From contig VFKJ01000840.1 of assembly GCA_009885595.1 (NCBI GenBank), forward strand, positions 1 through 6,508: 6,508 nt of DNA. Reading direction: 5' to 3'. A program made the position numbers and the translations under genes. This DNA is from Myxococcales bacterium (GTDB lineage: Bacteria; Myxococcota; Myxococcia; Myxococcales; Myxococcaceae). Of the stretch, positions 1 to 6,489 are shown piece after piece. Position 1 is the stretch's first letter. Each line of letters begins with the position of its first letter. The notes under the pieces were generated by a model, which was not told where the DNA came from, ran no database searches, and saw nothing but the letters and a program-made list of their open reading frames with translations.

Positions 1-1
1 C

Positions 2-763
2 GTGGTGGTCTCCGCCGATCACGAGGGCGGCACGCTCTCTGACGTGGTGCGCGGGCAGCTGCAGAACGTCGCGGTCGGGGTGGAGACGCGGCCGGTCGAC
101 GTGACGTACCTGATCAACCGCATGTCGCGGCTCAAGGAAGACGATCCGCTCTTCGGGCTGCTCGATCTCGAGCGCATCGGCGTCACCGGTCATTCGTTCG
201 GCGCGCTCACCTCGCTGCGAGTGGCGGCCACCGACAAGCGGGTGAAGGCCATCGTCCCGCAGGCACCGGTCGACGCGAACATCGCGTGGCTGGGGCTTCC
301 GCAGCCCGTGGTCCTCGACATGCCGGTGCACATCCAGGCGGCGCACGACGATCGCACGCTGGCCTGGGACACCCACATCGAGCCCTCGCTGCTGGTGCTG
401 CGGGACCCGCTGTGGCTGCTCGACATCACGCACGGCGGGCACTTCACGTTCTCCGATCTGTGCGCGTTCGATCTCGCCGCGATCGTCGATCAGGTGATGC
501 TCGACATTCCCGGCGCCGACGTGCGCATGGTGCTGGAAGACGGGTGCGGGCCCAGGTCGCCTCCGGCCAGCATCGCGCAGCCGCTCATCAACCACTTCGC
601 GGTGGCGTTCTTCAACGCGAAGCTCAAGGGGTCGGCCGGCTCGCTGGCGCTGATGACCCAGGCGCACGCGAATGAGATCAGCGGTGACGCCGGCACGGCG
701 ACCTTCGGGCTCCGGCCCGCGGGCGACTACAGCGATGCGGGTGTGCGGGACGCCGGTCCGTAG
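2..763 (+). CDS. Alpha/beta-hydrolase, PAF-acetylhydrolase / dienelactone-hydrolase-like (5' partial)
   Basis: This is the C-terminal 253 residues of a serine hydrolase whose beginning lies left of the window. The first visible codons already encode a core strand (VVVSADHEGGT), so the GTG at position 2 is unlikely to be the start. The nucleophile elbow is GHSFG with Ser at fragment residue 65. The acid is probably one of the Asp pair in AAHDD (116-117). The catalytic His is probably H147 in THGGHFTFSD, whose G-x-H-F-x-F-S-D layout is typical of PAF-acetylhydrolase-type enzymes. The segment INHFAVAFFNAKLKG (196-210) matches the usual last helix of such enzymes. The likely reaction is hydrolysis of an ester or short acyl group; the substrate cannot be read from the sequence. 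The protein ends in an odd Asp-Ala-Gly-rich tail (SDAGVRDAGP). The stop lies 16 bases from the stop of the convergent urate oxidase gene, with no hairpin between them. The fold is near certain, while the subfamily and substrate are not. Confidence 0.85.
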   Translation: MVVSADHEGGTLSDVVRGQLQNVAVGVETRPVDVTYLINRMSRLKEDDPLFGLLDLERIGVTGHSFGALTSLRVAATDKRVKAIVPQAPVDANIAWLGLPQPVVLDMPVHIQAAHDDRTLAWDTHIEPSLLVLRDPLWLLDITHGGHFTFSDLCAFDLAAIVDQVMLDIPGADVRMVLEDGCGPRSPPASIAQPLINHFAVAFFNAKLKGSAGSLALMTQAHANEISGDAGTATFGLRPAGDYSDAGVRDAGP

Positions 764-779
764 CTCGGAGGAAAGAGAG

Positions 780-1979
780 TCAGGGGCCTCGCGCACCCTC
801 ATCGACCCAGCGGCCGATGAGCGCCCGCTCCTCGTCAGCCATGCCCGTCTTGTTGATGAACGGCATGGTGCGGGTCACCACCGCGCGCTCCTTGATCCGC
901 GGCGCCAGGATGAGGATCTGCTCAGGCGAGTCGAACATCACGCCCGTGGGCGCCACCGGGAACATCGGCTCGCTGGGCTGCGCCGAGTGACAGGCCACGC
1001 AGCGCGTGCGGATGATCTGGTGCACGTCGGCGAACTGGACGGGCGGCAGCTGCGGGGTCGCCGCCACCCCGGGCCGCGCGGTCAGGCCGAACAGGAGCGC
1101 CGTGGTCACCACCGCGATGCCCACCATCGGCCAAAGCCACGCCGCCGTGCTCCGAACCGAGTAGCGGACGTTCATGAAGTGCCGAATGCCCGCGCCGCCG
1201 AACATCACCACGAAGAGCACGAGCCAGTTGAGCGGGTGGCTGTACGTGCCCGGGAAGTGGTTGCTCAACATGATGAAGAGCAGCGGGAACGTCATGTAGT
1301 TGTTGTGAATGCTGCGCTGCTTGGCGCGCTGGTTGAGCGCGTAGTCCTGCTCCTGGCCGGACTGGGTGGCGGCCACCAGCATCCGCTGGCTGGGGACGAT
1401 CACGAACCAGACGTTGCCCGTCATCACCGTGCCCAGCAGCACGCCCACGTGCAGGTACGCCGCGCGGCCCGAGAACAGCTGCGTGAGCGCAAACGAGCTG
1501 CCCAGCAGCGCAGCCACCGAGAGCAGCCCCGCCACCTTCGGGGCCGCGTCGCCCAGCAGGCGCCACAGCGAGTGGTAGACGACCCACGCGGTGGCCAGGC
1601 ACAGCACCGAGATCGTGATCGCCTGCGGCAACCCCAGCGCGCGCACCGCAGGGTCGATCAGGTACGCGCCGCCGTTCAGGTAATAGACGACGATCAGCAG
1701 CGAGATGCCCGAGGCCCAGGTGGTGAAGTTCTGCCACTTGAACCAGTGCAGGTTCGCGGGCAGCTCTCCGGGCGCGAGCTGCCGCTTCTCCACCTCGTAG
1801 AAGCCACCGGAGTGGACCATCCACAGCTTGCCCTCGTACCCGACCTCCTTCTCCCGGCCCGCGACCTTCTCGAGGTTGCGGTCGAGCCAGTTGAAGAGCA
1901 TCGAATTGCCGATCCACATGATCCCGGCGATCAGGTGGACCCAGCGAATGAGGAGATCGAGAAACTCATGGGACGTCAC
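780..1979 (-). CDS. puuD: Membrane-bound cytochrome c urate oxidase (urate hydroxylase PuuD)
   Basis: This 399-residue protein has an N-terminal multi-helix membrane domain (Urate_ox_N / DUF989) and a C-terminal c-type cytochrome. The family oxidises urate to 5-hydroxyisourate and passes electrons through its own heme toward the respiratory chain rather than to O2, so no peroxide is made. Seen here are the family-typical start (RWVHLIAGIMWIGNSM, about 12-27), the conserved block GKLWMVHSGGFYEVEK (50-65) with LHWFKWQNFTTW (77-88), and about seven or eight hydrophobic segments between residues 8 and 300. The heme site is CVACH (C327, C330, H331), with a likely axial Met in TRTMPF (M372). Length is normal for the family. 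Translation starts at a GTG preceded by GAG (bases 1985-1987); the homology begins right after it, which supports this start. Transcription is divergent from the SUKH-like gene and convergent with the hydrolase. No other purine-catabolism gene is visible. The symbol puuD is also used for an unrelated E. coli putrescine-pathway gene. Confidence 0.92.
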   Translation of the reverse strand: MTSHEFLDLLIRWVHLIAGIMWIGNSMLFNWLDRNLEKVAGREKEVGYEGKLWMVHSGGFYEVEKRQLAPGELPANLHWFKWQNFTTWASGISLLIVVYYLNGGAYLIDPAVRALGLPQAITISVLCLATAWVVYHSLWRLLGDAAPKVAGLLSVAALLGSSFALTQLFSGRAAYLHVGVLLGTVMTGNVWFVIVPSQRMLVAATQSGQEQDYALNQRAKQRSIHNNYMTFPLLFIMLSNHFPGTYSHPLNWLVLFVVMFGGAGIRHFMNVRYSVRSTAAWLWPMVGIAVVTTALLFGLTARPGVAATPQLPPVQFADVHQIIRTRCVACHSAQPSEPMFPVAPTGVMFDSPEQILILAPRIKERAVVTRTMPFINKTGMADEERALIGRWVDEGARGP

Positions 1980-2102
1980 AGTTTCTCGAATGTACCGCTA
2001 GATCCGTGGCCCCCTGACGCCAATGTCAGCCCGGAGGGCCGCGAGCAGCGCCGCAAGCCCGCGACATGACGTGCGGCACGGGCCTTGGAAAGGGAGGGCG
2101 CC
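1980..2102. promoter_or_regulatory. Divergent intergenic region with CTGAC-N6-GTCAG dyad
   Basis: These 123 bases separate the GTG of the urate oxidase from the ATG of the SUKH-like gene and must hold promoters for both. The clearest element is a perfect 5-bp inverted repeat, CTGAC (2014-2018) and GTCAG (2025-2029), around a 6-base spacer GCCAAT. It could be an operator for a dimeric regulator or a small hairpin. I cannot identify convincing -35/-10 boxes, and I cannot assign a regulator. The dyad is seen directly; its function is inference. Confidence 0.35.
2091..2097 (+). promoter_or_regulatory. Shine-Dalgarno AGGGAGG that fixes the start at 2103
   Basis: A purine-rich AGGGAGG ends five to six bases before the ATG at 2103. 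An in-frame TTG at 2085 would lengthen the protein by six residues, but it sits upstream of this ribosome binding site, which would then be inside the coding region. The ATG is therefore preferred. Confidence 0.75.
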
Positions 2103-2681
2103 ATGCTCGCCTTTCTGGTCAACCGTTCGTCGCTGGCGCTGGGTCGCCTGTCGGGGCCGGCTCAGGAGACGCGCTTGCCTCGTGCGCTGCGCCCCCTCTA
2201 CCAGCTGAAGAACGGCTTCCGCGCGCTCGAGGACGCGCTGCTGGTGTTGCCCGCGGAGAGCGTGGGCGCGCTGCCGGGACTGGCCGCGTGGAACGCGAGC
2301 AACGGCTGGCGGCGCTGGTTCGATCTCGACGAGCGGCTCACCTTCTTCGCGATGGACGCGGTGCTTCGGCAGTTCGCGGTCGACGCCCACGGCGCGGTGG
2401 TGCGGTTCGATCCCGTCACCTTGGAGCTGGTCGAGTTCGCGCCCGATCTCGACGCCTGGGCTGAGCAGGTCATCGCCGGCGGCGCCGCGCAGCACCTCGC
2501 GCGCTCCTGGCAGGTGATGCACCGGCCGCTGCTCACCGAGGAGCGGCTGCTGCGCTCGGCGCTCGGCAGCGGGATGACACCGATGCACCTCTCCGACGCG
2601 ATGGAGCTGCTGGGTGAGCGCGTCGCCGACGAGCTGGTGACCTCGCGCGAGTACGCAGTGTTCGAGCTCGCGTTCGTCTGA
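2103..2681 (+). CDS. SMI1/KNR4 (SUKH)-like protein, possible orphan immunity protein
   Basis: The product is 192 residues, soluble, with no signal peptide and no membrane segment. Its layout resembles the SMI1/KNR4 (SUKH) superfamily. Near residues 25-40 it has LPRALRPLYQLKNGF, the 'small helix, then nG' entry of that fold. It then has WFDLDERLTFFAMDAVLRQFAVDAHGAVVRFDPVTLELVEFA (about 77-118), the beta-rich core where SUKH proteins carry F-A-x-D and G-x-[VI]-x-x-[FY]-D signatures. An amphipathic helix with Trp follows (LDAWAEQVI). Many bacterial SUKH proteins act in the cytoplasm as immunity proteins against contact-dependent or type VI toxins, while others have housekeeping or unknown roles. 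No toxin, Rhs, PAAR or VgrG gene is adjacent, so an immunity role is inference. The assignment rests on remembered motif patterns, not a search. Its stop is 11 bases from the stop of the convergent lipoprotein gene. Confidence 0.6.
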   Translation: MLAFLVNRSSLALGRLSGPAQETRLPRALRPLYQLKNGFRALEDALLVLPAESVGALPGLAAWNASNGWRRWFDLDERLTFFAMDAVLRQFAVDAHGAVVRFDPVTLELVEFAPDLDAWAEQVIAGGAAQHLARSWQVMHRPLLTEERLLRSALGSGMTPMHLSDAMELLGERVADELVTSREYAVFELAFV

Positions 2682-2692
2682 GCGCTGGGTTT

Positions 2693-5600
2693 TCAGAAGC
2701 AGGCGGTGAGGTAGCCGATGCTGATGGTCGCGCCGGCGGCGGGCGCGGTGTCGAGCACCACCGCGTTGTTGGCGGCGTCGAATTGCCACGCGCTGGAGGG
2801 CAGGGTGTTGCCGTTGACCTTGACCACGATGGCGCCCACCGTGCGCGGAGAGCCCGACAGCTCGAAGCTGCGCCGCGCCCCGAAGACGCTGCGGCTGATG
2901 CTCTGCAGGTCGGTCGCCCAGCTGCTGGTGCAGATGTCGGTCCTCACGCCGTTGGTGCCGGTGACCGCCGTCTGGAAGCGCCCGTCGTCCACCGCGCCCT
3001 CGGTGGTGCAGGTCGCGCTCGGCATCGAGAAGGGGCCGACCACCGACACGTTGACCAGCTGCGGGCGGTTGCCCTTGGCCGCGCGCACGGTCGCCAGGTA
3101 CGAGCCGACGCTGTTGGGGCTCTGCTCGAGCGCGTCGGTGACGATCACCACCGCCAGCGCGGCGTTCTGGCGCAGGAACCCGGCGTTCGCGCCCGACTTG
3201 TTGGGCTCGCTGACCGCCAGCGCCATCGAGGCGTAGGGCTGCTCCTGCCCGTTGCCCGAGACGCCCACGCTCACCTTCTGCTCGAACAGGGTGGCGACGC
3301 TCGCGGTGGTGGGCGTGAGGGTGGGCGGGTTGCCGGTGGCGCGCTGCAGCACGCCTCTCTTGAAGACGTCGGTGGTGATGACGCCGATGTGCCAGTTGCC
3401 GTTGCTGGTGGCCGCGGAGCTCATGAAGGCGGCGAAGTTCGTCGCCAACGCCGCTTGCTCGTCGGCCATCGAGCACGAGTCATCGATCACCAGCAGGATG
3501 TCGACCTCGGCGCCGCCCTGGGTGAAGGTGTCCTCCTGCTCGCCGATGGGGTCCGCGGTCGCGCGCAGGGCCACGCCTTCCGAGTACGGAACCCCGCCTT
3601 CCTCGGTGTCGATGCGCAGCGCCTCGGAGAAGGTGCCCACGGTGGTGGGCGCCGCGGCGACCTGCAGGTGCAGCTGGTCCGTGGGGCTGAGCACCACCGG
3701 CCCCATCGCCAAAGGCGAGCTGGTGATGCGGAAGGGCGCGGGGGGAATCGAGGAGCCCATGATGGTGATGGGCACGCCGCACACGTTGTAGAGCGTGACC
3801 GTCTTCGAGCCCGAGGTGCAGTTCTGCTGCACCAGGCCCAGGTCGAGCAGGGGCGGGTCGATCACCAGGCAGCGGCTCACCTTCAGATCGACGGGGAGCG
3901 CGCGGGGCACGGTCTCGCCGCTCACCGTGAAGCGCAGCGTGCCACGCAGGTAGTCGCCCACGTTCGCGGTCGCCGGCGCCACGGCCTGCACGCGGATGGC
4001 GCGGCTCTCGCCCCGGGGAATGAGGAGGCTGGGGGTGGTCGGCGCGGCCACCATGAAGGCGAGGTCAGACCCGGGCGCCAGCTCGAGGCCGCTCACCAGG
4101 CAGTCAGCGCCCACCGCGTCGGGCGCGTTGGTGAGCGTGATGGTGCGGCTGACCACCCCACCTCGCGGGGTGGCGCCGAAGTCGACGCCCAGCGGCGACA
4201 CGGTGAGCGCGCACGCCTCGGGAAGGCGGGGACCCGCGGTCAGGAGAATGCGCGCGACCGGCTCCTTCTGATCGTTCGAGTACACCAGCAGGTCGGCCTC
4301 GCGCAGGCCGGTGGAGGTCGGCGCGATGCCCACTTCGAACTCGGCGAAGTTCTGTCCGGCCACTGCGGGCAGCCCCACCGCGTTGTCGTAAGCGCCGCGC
4401 AGCGCGACCGTGAACTCGGTGACCCGCGTCTGCGCGTTCCTGGGGACGATCACAAACCACGGGAGCGTGCCGCGGACGCCCAGCACCAGGTTGTTCACCG
4501 GGTCTCCGGGCGTCGGCGGCGCGGTGCCGACGTTCTGCACCAGCACGCGGCGGCGCGTGACCACCGCCCCCGTCGAGCTCAGCGGCACGGTGCCGAACTG
4601 AATCGGGTTGGGATCGACGCGAACGCGAGGGCCGCCGCCGATGCAGCTCAAGGGAATGCGCGCCGGCGTCACGGGCAGGGTGCCGAGATCGATCGCCAGG
4701 GTGGCGCTCAGCGGCCCCAGCGTCTGCGGAAGGCAGGTGACCGCGACGGTGACGCGCGAGCGCGCGGGCAACACCGTGGGGTTTCCCGGCTCCGTGGCGA
4801 AGTCGGCCGCCGCGACCGAACCTGCGATCGAGAGGGCGACGTTGGAGTTGTTCACCAGGGTCACGGTCTTCGTCACCGCGACGCCGAGGGGAATGCGCCC
4901 GAAGTCGAGGCGCGCGGGGCTCCAGCTCAGGGCCTCGTTGCTGCCTTCACCGATCAGCCGCACCCGCACCGGGGGGCAGGTGGGCCCGCGTTGAAGGGAG
5001 ATGTTCGCCTCGTAGGCGCGCTCTTCCAGCGGAGAGAAGCGCACCGGCAGCTCGACTCCGCCCCCGGCGGGGACCTCGAGCGGGCTGACCGCGTCGAAGA
5101 AGAACGCGGTGGCGTCGGCCCCCTCCACCGCGCCCCAGGTGGTGGAGGCGGCGAGCGCGCGACCGTTCTCGAGCAGCAGCGGGCTCACCACCGCCTGCTG
5201 CAGCGGCACCTGGCCGAAGTCGATCAGCGCGGGCACGTAGCAATCGCGCGCCACCGCGAGCGCGACCACCTCGAGCAGGATCTCGTCCTCTCCCTCGCGC
5301 GCGCCGGAGAGCATCAGGGAGAACTTCGCGCGGTGCGTGAGCTCTTTCAGCGAGCCGTCGCTCGCCTGGGGCGGGGCGAAGCGCACCAGCAGCGCCGCGT
5401 CGGCGGAAGACGCGATGGTGAGCCCGGTGGCGTCGTCGAGCGAGAGCGCCTCGTCACCCTCGAGGCGGGTGACGGAGAGGATGGAGATCTCTTCCTGCCC
5501 CACGTTGCGCACCGGCACCTCGGCGGTGGCGAGCGTCTCCATGAAGGCCGGGGGCAGGGTGAGGCTGGTGTCGCGGCTGAGCACCTCGCGGCCGGTGCTG

Positions 5601-5707
5601 CCGCGTTGGACCACGACGAGCTCGCCGAAGCGCGCCGACACCGTAGCGCCGCCGCAGCGGCAGCCCGAGACCGCGAACAACAGGGCAAGCAACGCGATCC
5701 GGCGCAT
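2693..5707 (-). CDS. Multi-ASH-domain lipoprotein with von Willebrand A domain
   Basis: This 1004-residue protein is predicted to be exported and lipid-anchored. It has basic residues (RR), a hydrophobic stretch and a lipobox V-S-G-C with the acylated Cys at residue 16. A chain of ASH/MSP-like Ig-fold domains follows, recognisable by repeated 'hDFG-x-h-P' starts: about 157-254 (IDFGQVPL), 261-357 (LDFGRIPLG), 361-491 (IQFGTVPLS), 500-610 (VDFGATPRG) and 613-716 (LDLGLVQ). A more degenerate copy lies at about 24-150. Residues 734-945 are a VWA domain with a D-x-S-x-S metal site (D742, S744, S746 in DDSCSM) and a downstream TDALE (857-861). A small beta domain (946-1004) ends the chain, with a penultimate Cys. 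Such domains usually bind proteins or matrix; I know of no enzymatic role. The ATG start has GAGAGG (5719-5724) about 11 bases upstream, slightly far. The gene is divergent from the Cys-rich lipoprotein gene. Ligand and function are unknown. Confidence 0.88.
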   Translation of the reverse strand: MRRIALLALLFAVSGCRCGGATVSARFGELVVVQRGSTGREVLSRDTSLTLPPAFMETLATAEVPVRNVGQEEISILSVTRLEGDEALSLDDATGLTIASSADAALLVRFAPPQASDGSLKELTHRAKFSLMLSGAREGEDEILLEVVALAVARDCYVPALIDFGQVPLQQAVVSPLLLENGRALAASTTWGAVEGADATAFFFDAVSPLEVPAGGGVELPVRFSPLEERAYEANISLQRGPTCPPVRVRLIGEGSNEALSWSPARLDFGRIPLGVAVTKTVTLVNNSNVALSIAGSVAAADFATEPGNPTVLPARSRVTVAVTCLPQTLGPLSATLAIDLGTLPVTPARIPLSCIGGGPRVRVDPNPIQFGTVPLSSTGAVVTRRRVLVQNVGTAPPTPGDPVNNLVLGVRGTLPWFVIVPRNAQTRVTEFTVALRGAYDNAVGLPAVAGQNFAEFEVGIAPTSTGLREADLLVYSNDQKEPVARILLTAGPRLPEACALTVSPLGVDFGATPRGGVVSRTITLTNAPDAVGADCLVSGLELAPGSDLAFMVAAPTTPSLLIPRGESRAIRVQAVAPATANVGDYLRGTLRFTVSGETVPRALPVDLKVSRCLVIDPPLLDLGLVQQNCTSGSKTVTLYNVCGVPITIMGSSIPPAPFRITSSPLAMGPVVLSPTDQLHLQVAAAPTTVGTFSEALRIDTEEGGVPYSEGVALRATADPIGEQEDTFTQGGAEVDILLVIDDSCSMADEQAALATNFAAFMSSAATSNGNWHIGVITTDVFKRGVLQRATGNPPTLTPTTASVATLFEQKVSVGVSGNGQEQPYASMALAVSEPNKSGANAGFLRQNAALAVVIVTDALEQSPNSVGSYLATVRAAKGNRPQLVNVSVVGPFSMPSATCTTEGAVDDGRFQTAVTGTNGVRTDICTSSWATDLQSISRSVFGARRSFELSGSPRTVGAIVVKVNGNTLPSSAWQFDAANNAVVLDTAPAAGATISIGYLTACF
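2873..3508 (-). other. Region encoding the VWA domain (metal site DxSxS)
   Basis: This part encodes residues 734-945. It opens with VDILLVIDDSCSM, a canonical first VWA strand with MIDAS residues D742, S744 and S746. It continues with a helix rich in Glu/Gln/Ala and a strand WHIGVITTD. A G-x-G-x-EQ turn (818-823) follows where the third metal ligand is usually found. Next comes AVVIVTDALEQS, the second metal-binding strand. A pair of Cys (900 and 926) flanks a VDDGRF...RTDIC segment often seen in VWA lipoproteins of this group. All the usual landmarks are present, so the site is probably able to bind a divalent metal. This is a sub-feature of the CDS at 2693-5707. Confidence 0.8.
3560..5638 (-). 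repeat. Tandem ASH-like domain array within the lipoprotein
   Basis: Five clear and one degenerate domain copies, each about 95-130 residues, follow one another between the lipobox and the VWA domain. Each clear copy starts with a hydrophobic-D/Q-[FL]-G strand, then a 'TVTLxN' or 'VLVQN' strand, and closes with a beta strand before Gly-rich residues. The copies are strongly diverged in sequence, so this is an old protein-domain expansion, not a recent DNA duplication. Domain borders are estimates by eye. Confidence 0.7.
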
Positions 5708-5779
5708 GGACTTGGCATCCTCTCACAGTCGGCACGGCGCCGTTGGCCCCCGCGGGGCTCGCTGTCATGGTGGCCCCAC
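5708..5779. promoter_or_regulatory. Divergent intergenic region of the two lipoprotein genes, with two palindromes
   Basis: These 72 bases separate two divergent predicted lipoprotein genes. They contain a perfect 10-base palindrome ACGGCGCCGT at 5734-5743. Next to it is a short hairpin, GCCCC-CGC-GGGGC, at 5746-5758. With so little space, promoters for the two genes would have to overlap or lie back to back. I see no convincing -10/-35 pair on either strand. GC-only palindromes arise easily by chance in DNA of this composition, so operator function is only a possibility. Confidence 0.3.
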
Positions 5780-6448
5780 ATGCGGTGGAGCTTCCTGCTG
5801 GTGTTGGTGATGGCGAGCGGTTGCCCCCGGCCCTGCGATCGCTCCACGTGTGATGGCTGCTGCGCGACGGATGGGGAGTGCGTCACCGGAACCAGCAGGA
5901 CGGAGTGCGGCCTCGGCGGCGAGCAGTGCGCGAGGTGCACCCTCAAGGAGCGCTGCGCCGCCGCGAAGTGCGAGGCCCTGCCGGTGGTCGACGCCGGGGT
6001 GATCGACGCCGGCCCGCCGCCCAGGTGCGACTGCGTGGCCTCGTGCTGTCTGGCCGACGGCACCTGCGCGCCGAACGACGGCATCGACGCGTGTGGTCCT
6101 GCGGGGCAGTTCTGCGGTACCTGCGCCCCGAGCCAGCGCTGCGACCAGGGGGCGTGCATCGCGGGGCCGTGCTCCGGCTGCCTCGATCCACTCGGCATCT
6201 GCCGCGCAGGCACGGGCGACACCAGCTGTGGTTCGGACGGCGGCGTGTGCGTGGCATGCGGGACGGATCAGGCGTGCGTGCTCGGGAGCTGTGCGTTCAT
6301 TCGGTGCGACATGACGAATTGCCGCTTCGGGTGTTGCCAGCCCGACAAGTCCTGCGTGGCCTCGAGCACGCTGACGTGCGGGCTGGGCGGAGATCTGTGC
6401 CAGGTGTGCTCCGGCACGCAGCAGTGCCTGGGCGGCCTGTGCCAGTGA
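5780..6448 (+). CDS. Cysteine-rich repeat lipoprotein
   Basis: The product is 222 residues with a short hydrophobic leader (MRWSFLLVLVMASGC) ending in a lipobox A-S-G-C, so Cys15 is the likely lipidation site and the mature protein is exported. The remainder is built from four cysteine-rich repeats at about residues 15-64, 83-126, 131-171 and 176-221. The shared pattern is C-x-x-CC-x3-G-x-C ... C-G-x-x-G-x-x-C-x-x-C ... C-x3-x-C. A linker with PVVDAGVIDAGPPP (68-81) separates repeats 1 and 2. Disulfide-stabilised small domains of this sort suit a cell-envelope or secreted scaffold or binding role; none is enzymatic, and I do not recognise a named family. The chosen ATG gives a signal peptide at once and has a weak GGTGG (5769-5773) six bases before it. 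The same reading frame is open far upstream, but that part is antisense to the ASH/VWA gene and lacks protein-like composition. Confidence 0.83.
   Translation: MRWSFLLVLVMASGCPRPCDRSTCDGCCATDGECVTGTSRTECGLGGEQCARCTLKERCAAAKCEALPVVDAGVIDAGPPPRCDCVASCCLADGTCAPNDGIDACGPAGQFCGTCAPSQRCDQGACIAGPCSGCLDPLGICRAGTGDTSCGSDGGVCVACGTDQACVLGSCAFIRCDMTNCRFGCCQPDKSCVASSTLTCGLGGDLCQVCSGTQQCLGGLCQ
5822..6442 (+). repeat. Four cysteine-rich protein repeats
   Basis: Approximate copies lie at 5822-5971, 6026-6157, 6170-6292 and 6305-6442. Each has the core C-G-x-x-G-x-x-C-x-x-C near its middle: ECGLGGEQCARC, ACGPAGQFCGTC, SCGSDGGVCVAC and TCGLGGDLCQVC. Each ends with C-x3-x-C (for example QCLGGLC). Copies 1, 2 and 4 carry an adjacent Cys pair (GCC, SCC, GCC) before the core, while copy 3 has a single Cys there (SGCLDPLGIC). 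Repeats are diverged at the DNA level. Confidence 0.8.
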
Positions 6449-6453
6449 CCCAG

Positions 6454-6489
6454 CTCCGGTCTCCCCGAGCGGAGAGGGAGCAACTCTCC
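6454..6489. terminator. Overlapping hairpins after the Cys-rich gene, possible bidirectional terminator
   Basis: Six bases after the stop codon, CTCC (6454-6457) plus TCTCC (6460-6464) can pair with GGAGA (6471-6475) plus GGAG (6477-6480) around a six-base loop, with a small internal bulge. A competing stem pairs GGAGAG (6471-6476) with CTCTCC (6484-6489). Neither is followed by a T-run, so this is at best a weak or factor-assisted terminator. The placement between a gene end and a possible convergent gene end supports the idea mildly. Confidence 0.3.

Noticed and set aside
764..779. Terminator between the convergent hydrolase and urate oxidase genes
   Set aside because: The 16-base gap is purine-rich with no inverted repeat, so I cannot support a hairpin there.
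672..2069. 465-codon plus-strand open frame over the urate oxidase
   Set aside because: The translation is rich in Arg, His and Gln with no recognisable domain, whereas the opposite strand encodes an intact, well-conserved urate oxidase.
2085..2102. TTG start six codons upstream for the SUKH-like gene
   Set aside because: The bases between TTG and ATG are the Shine-Dalgarno for the ATG at 2103, and no ribosome binding site of similar quality precedes the TTG.
1998..3476. 492-codon minus-strand open frame
   Set aside because: It spans parts of two other genes (SUKH-like and ASH/VWA) in the wrong frame and has low-complexity Arg/His/Gln composition.
2783..5779. Very long plus-strand open frame continuous with the Cys-rich gene
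   Set aside because: It is exactly antisense to the ASH/VWA lipoprotein gene, and its translation is dominated by Arg, His, Gly and Ala, as expected of a shadow frame in GC-rich DNA. The minus-strand protein has a signal peptide and clear domains, and the real plus-strand gene starts at 5780.
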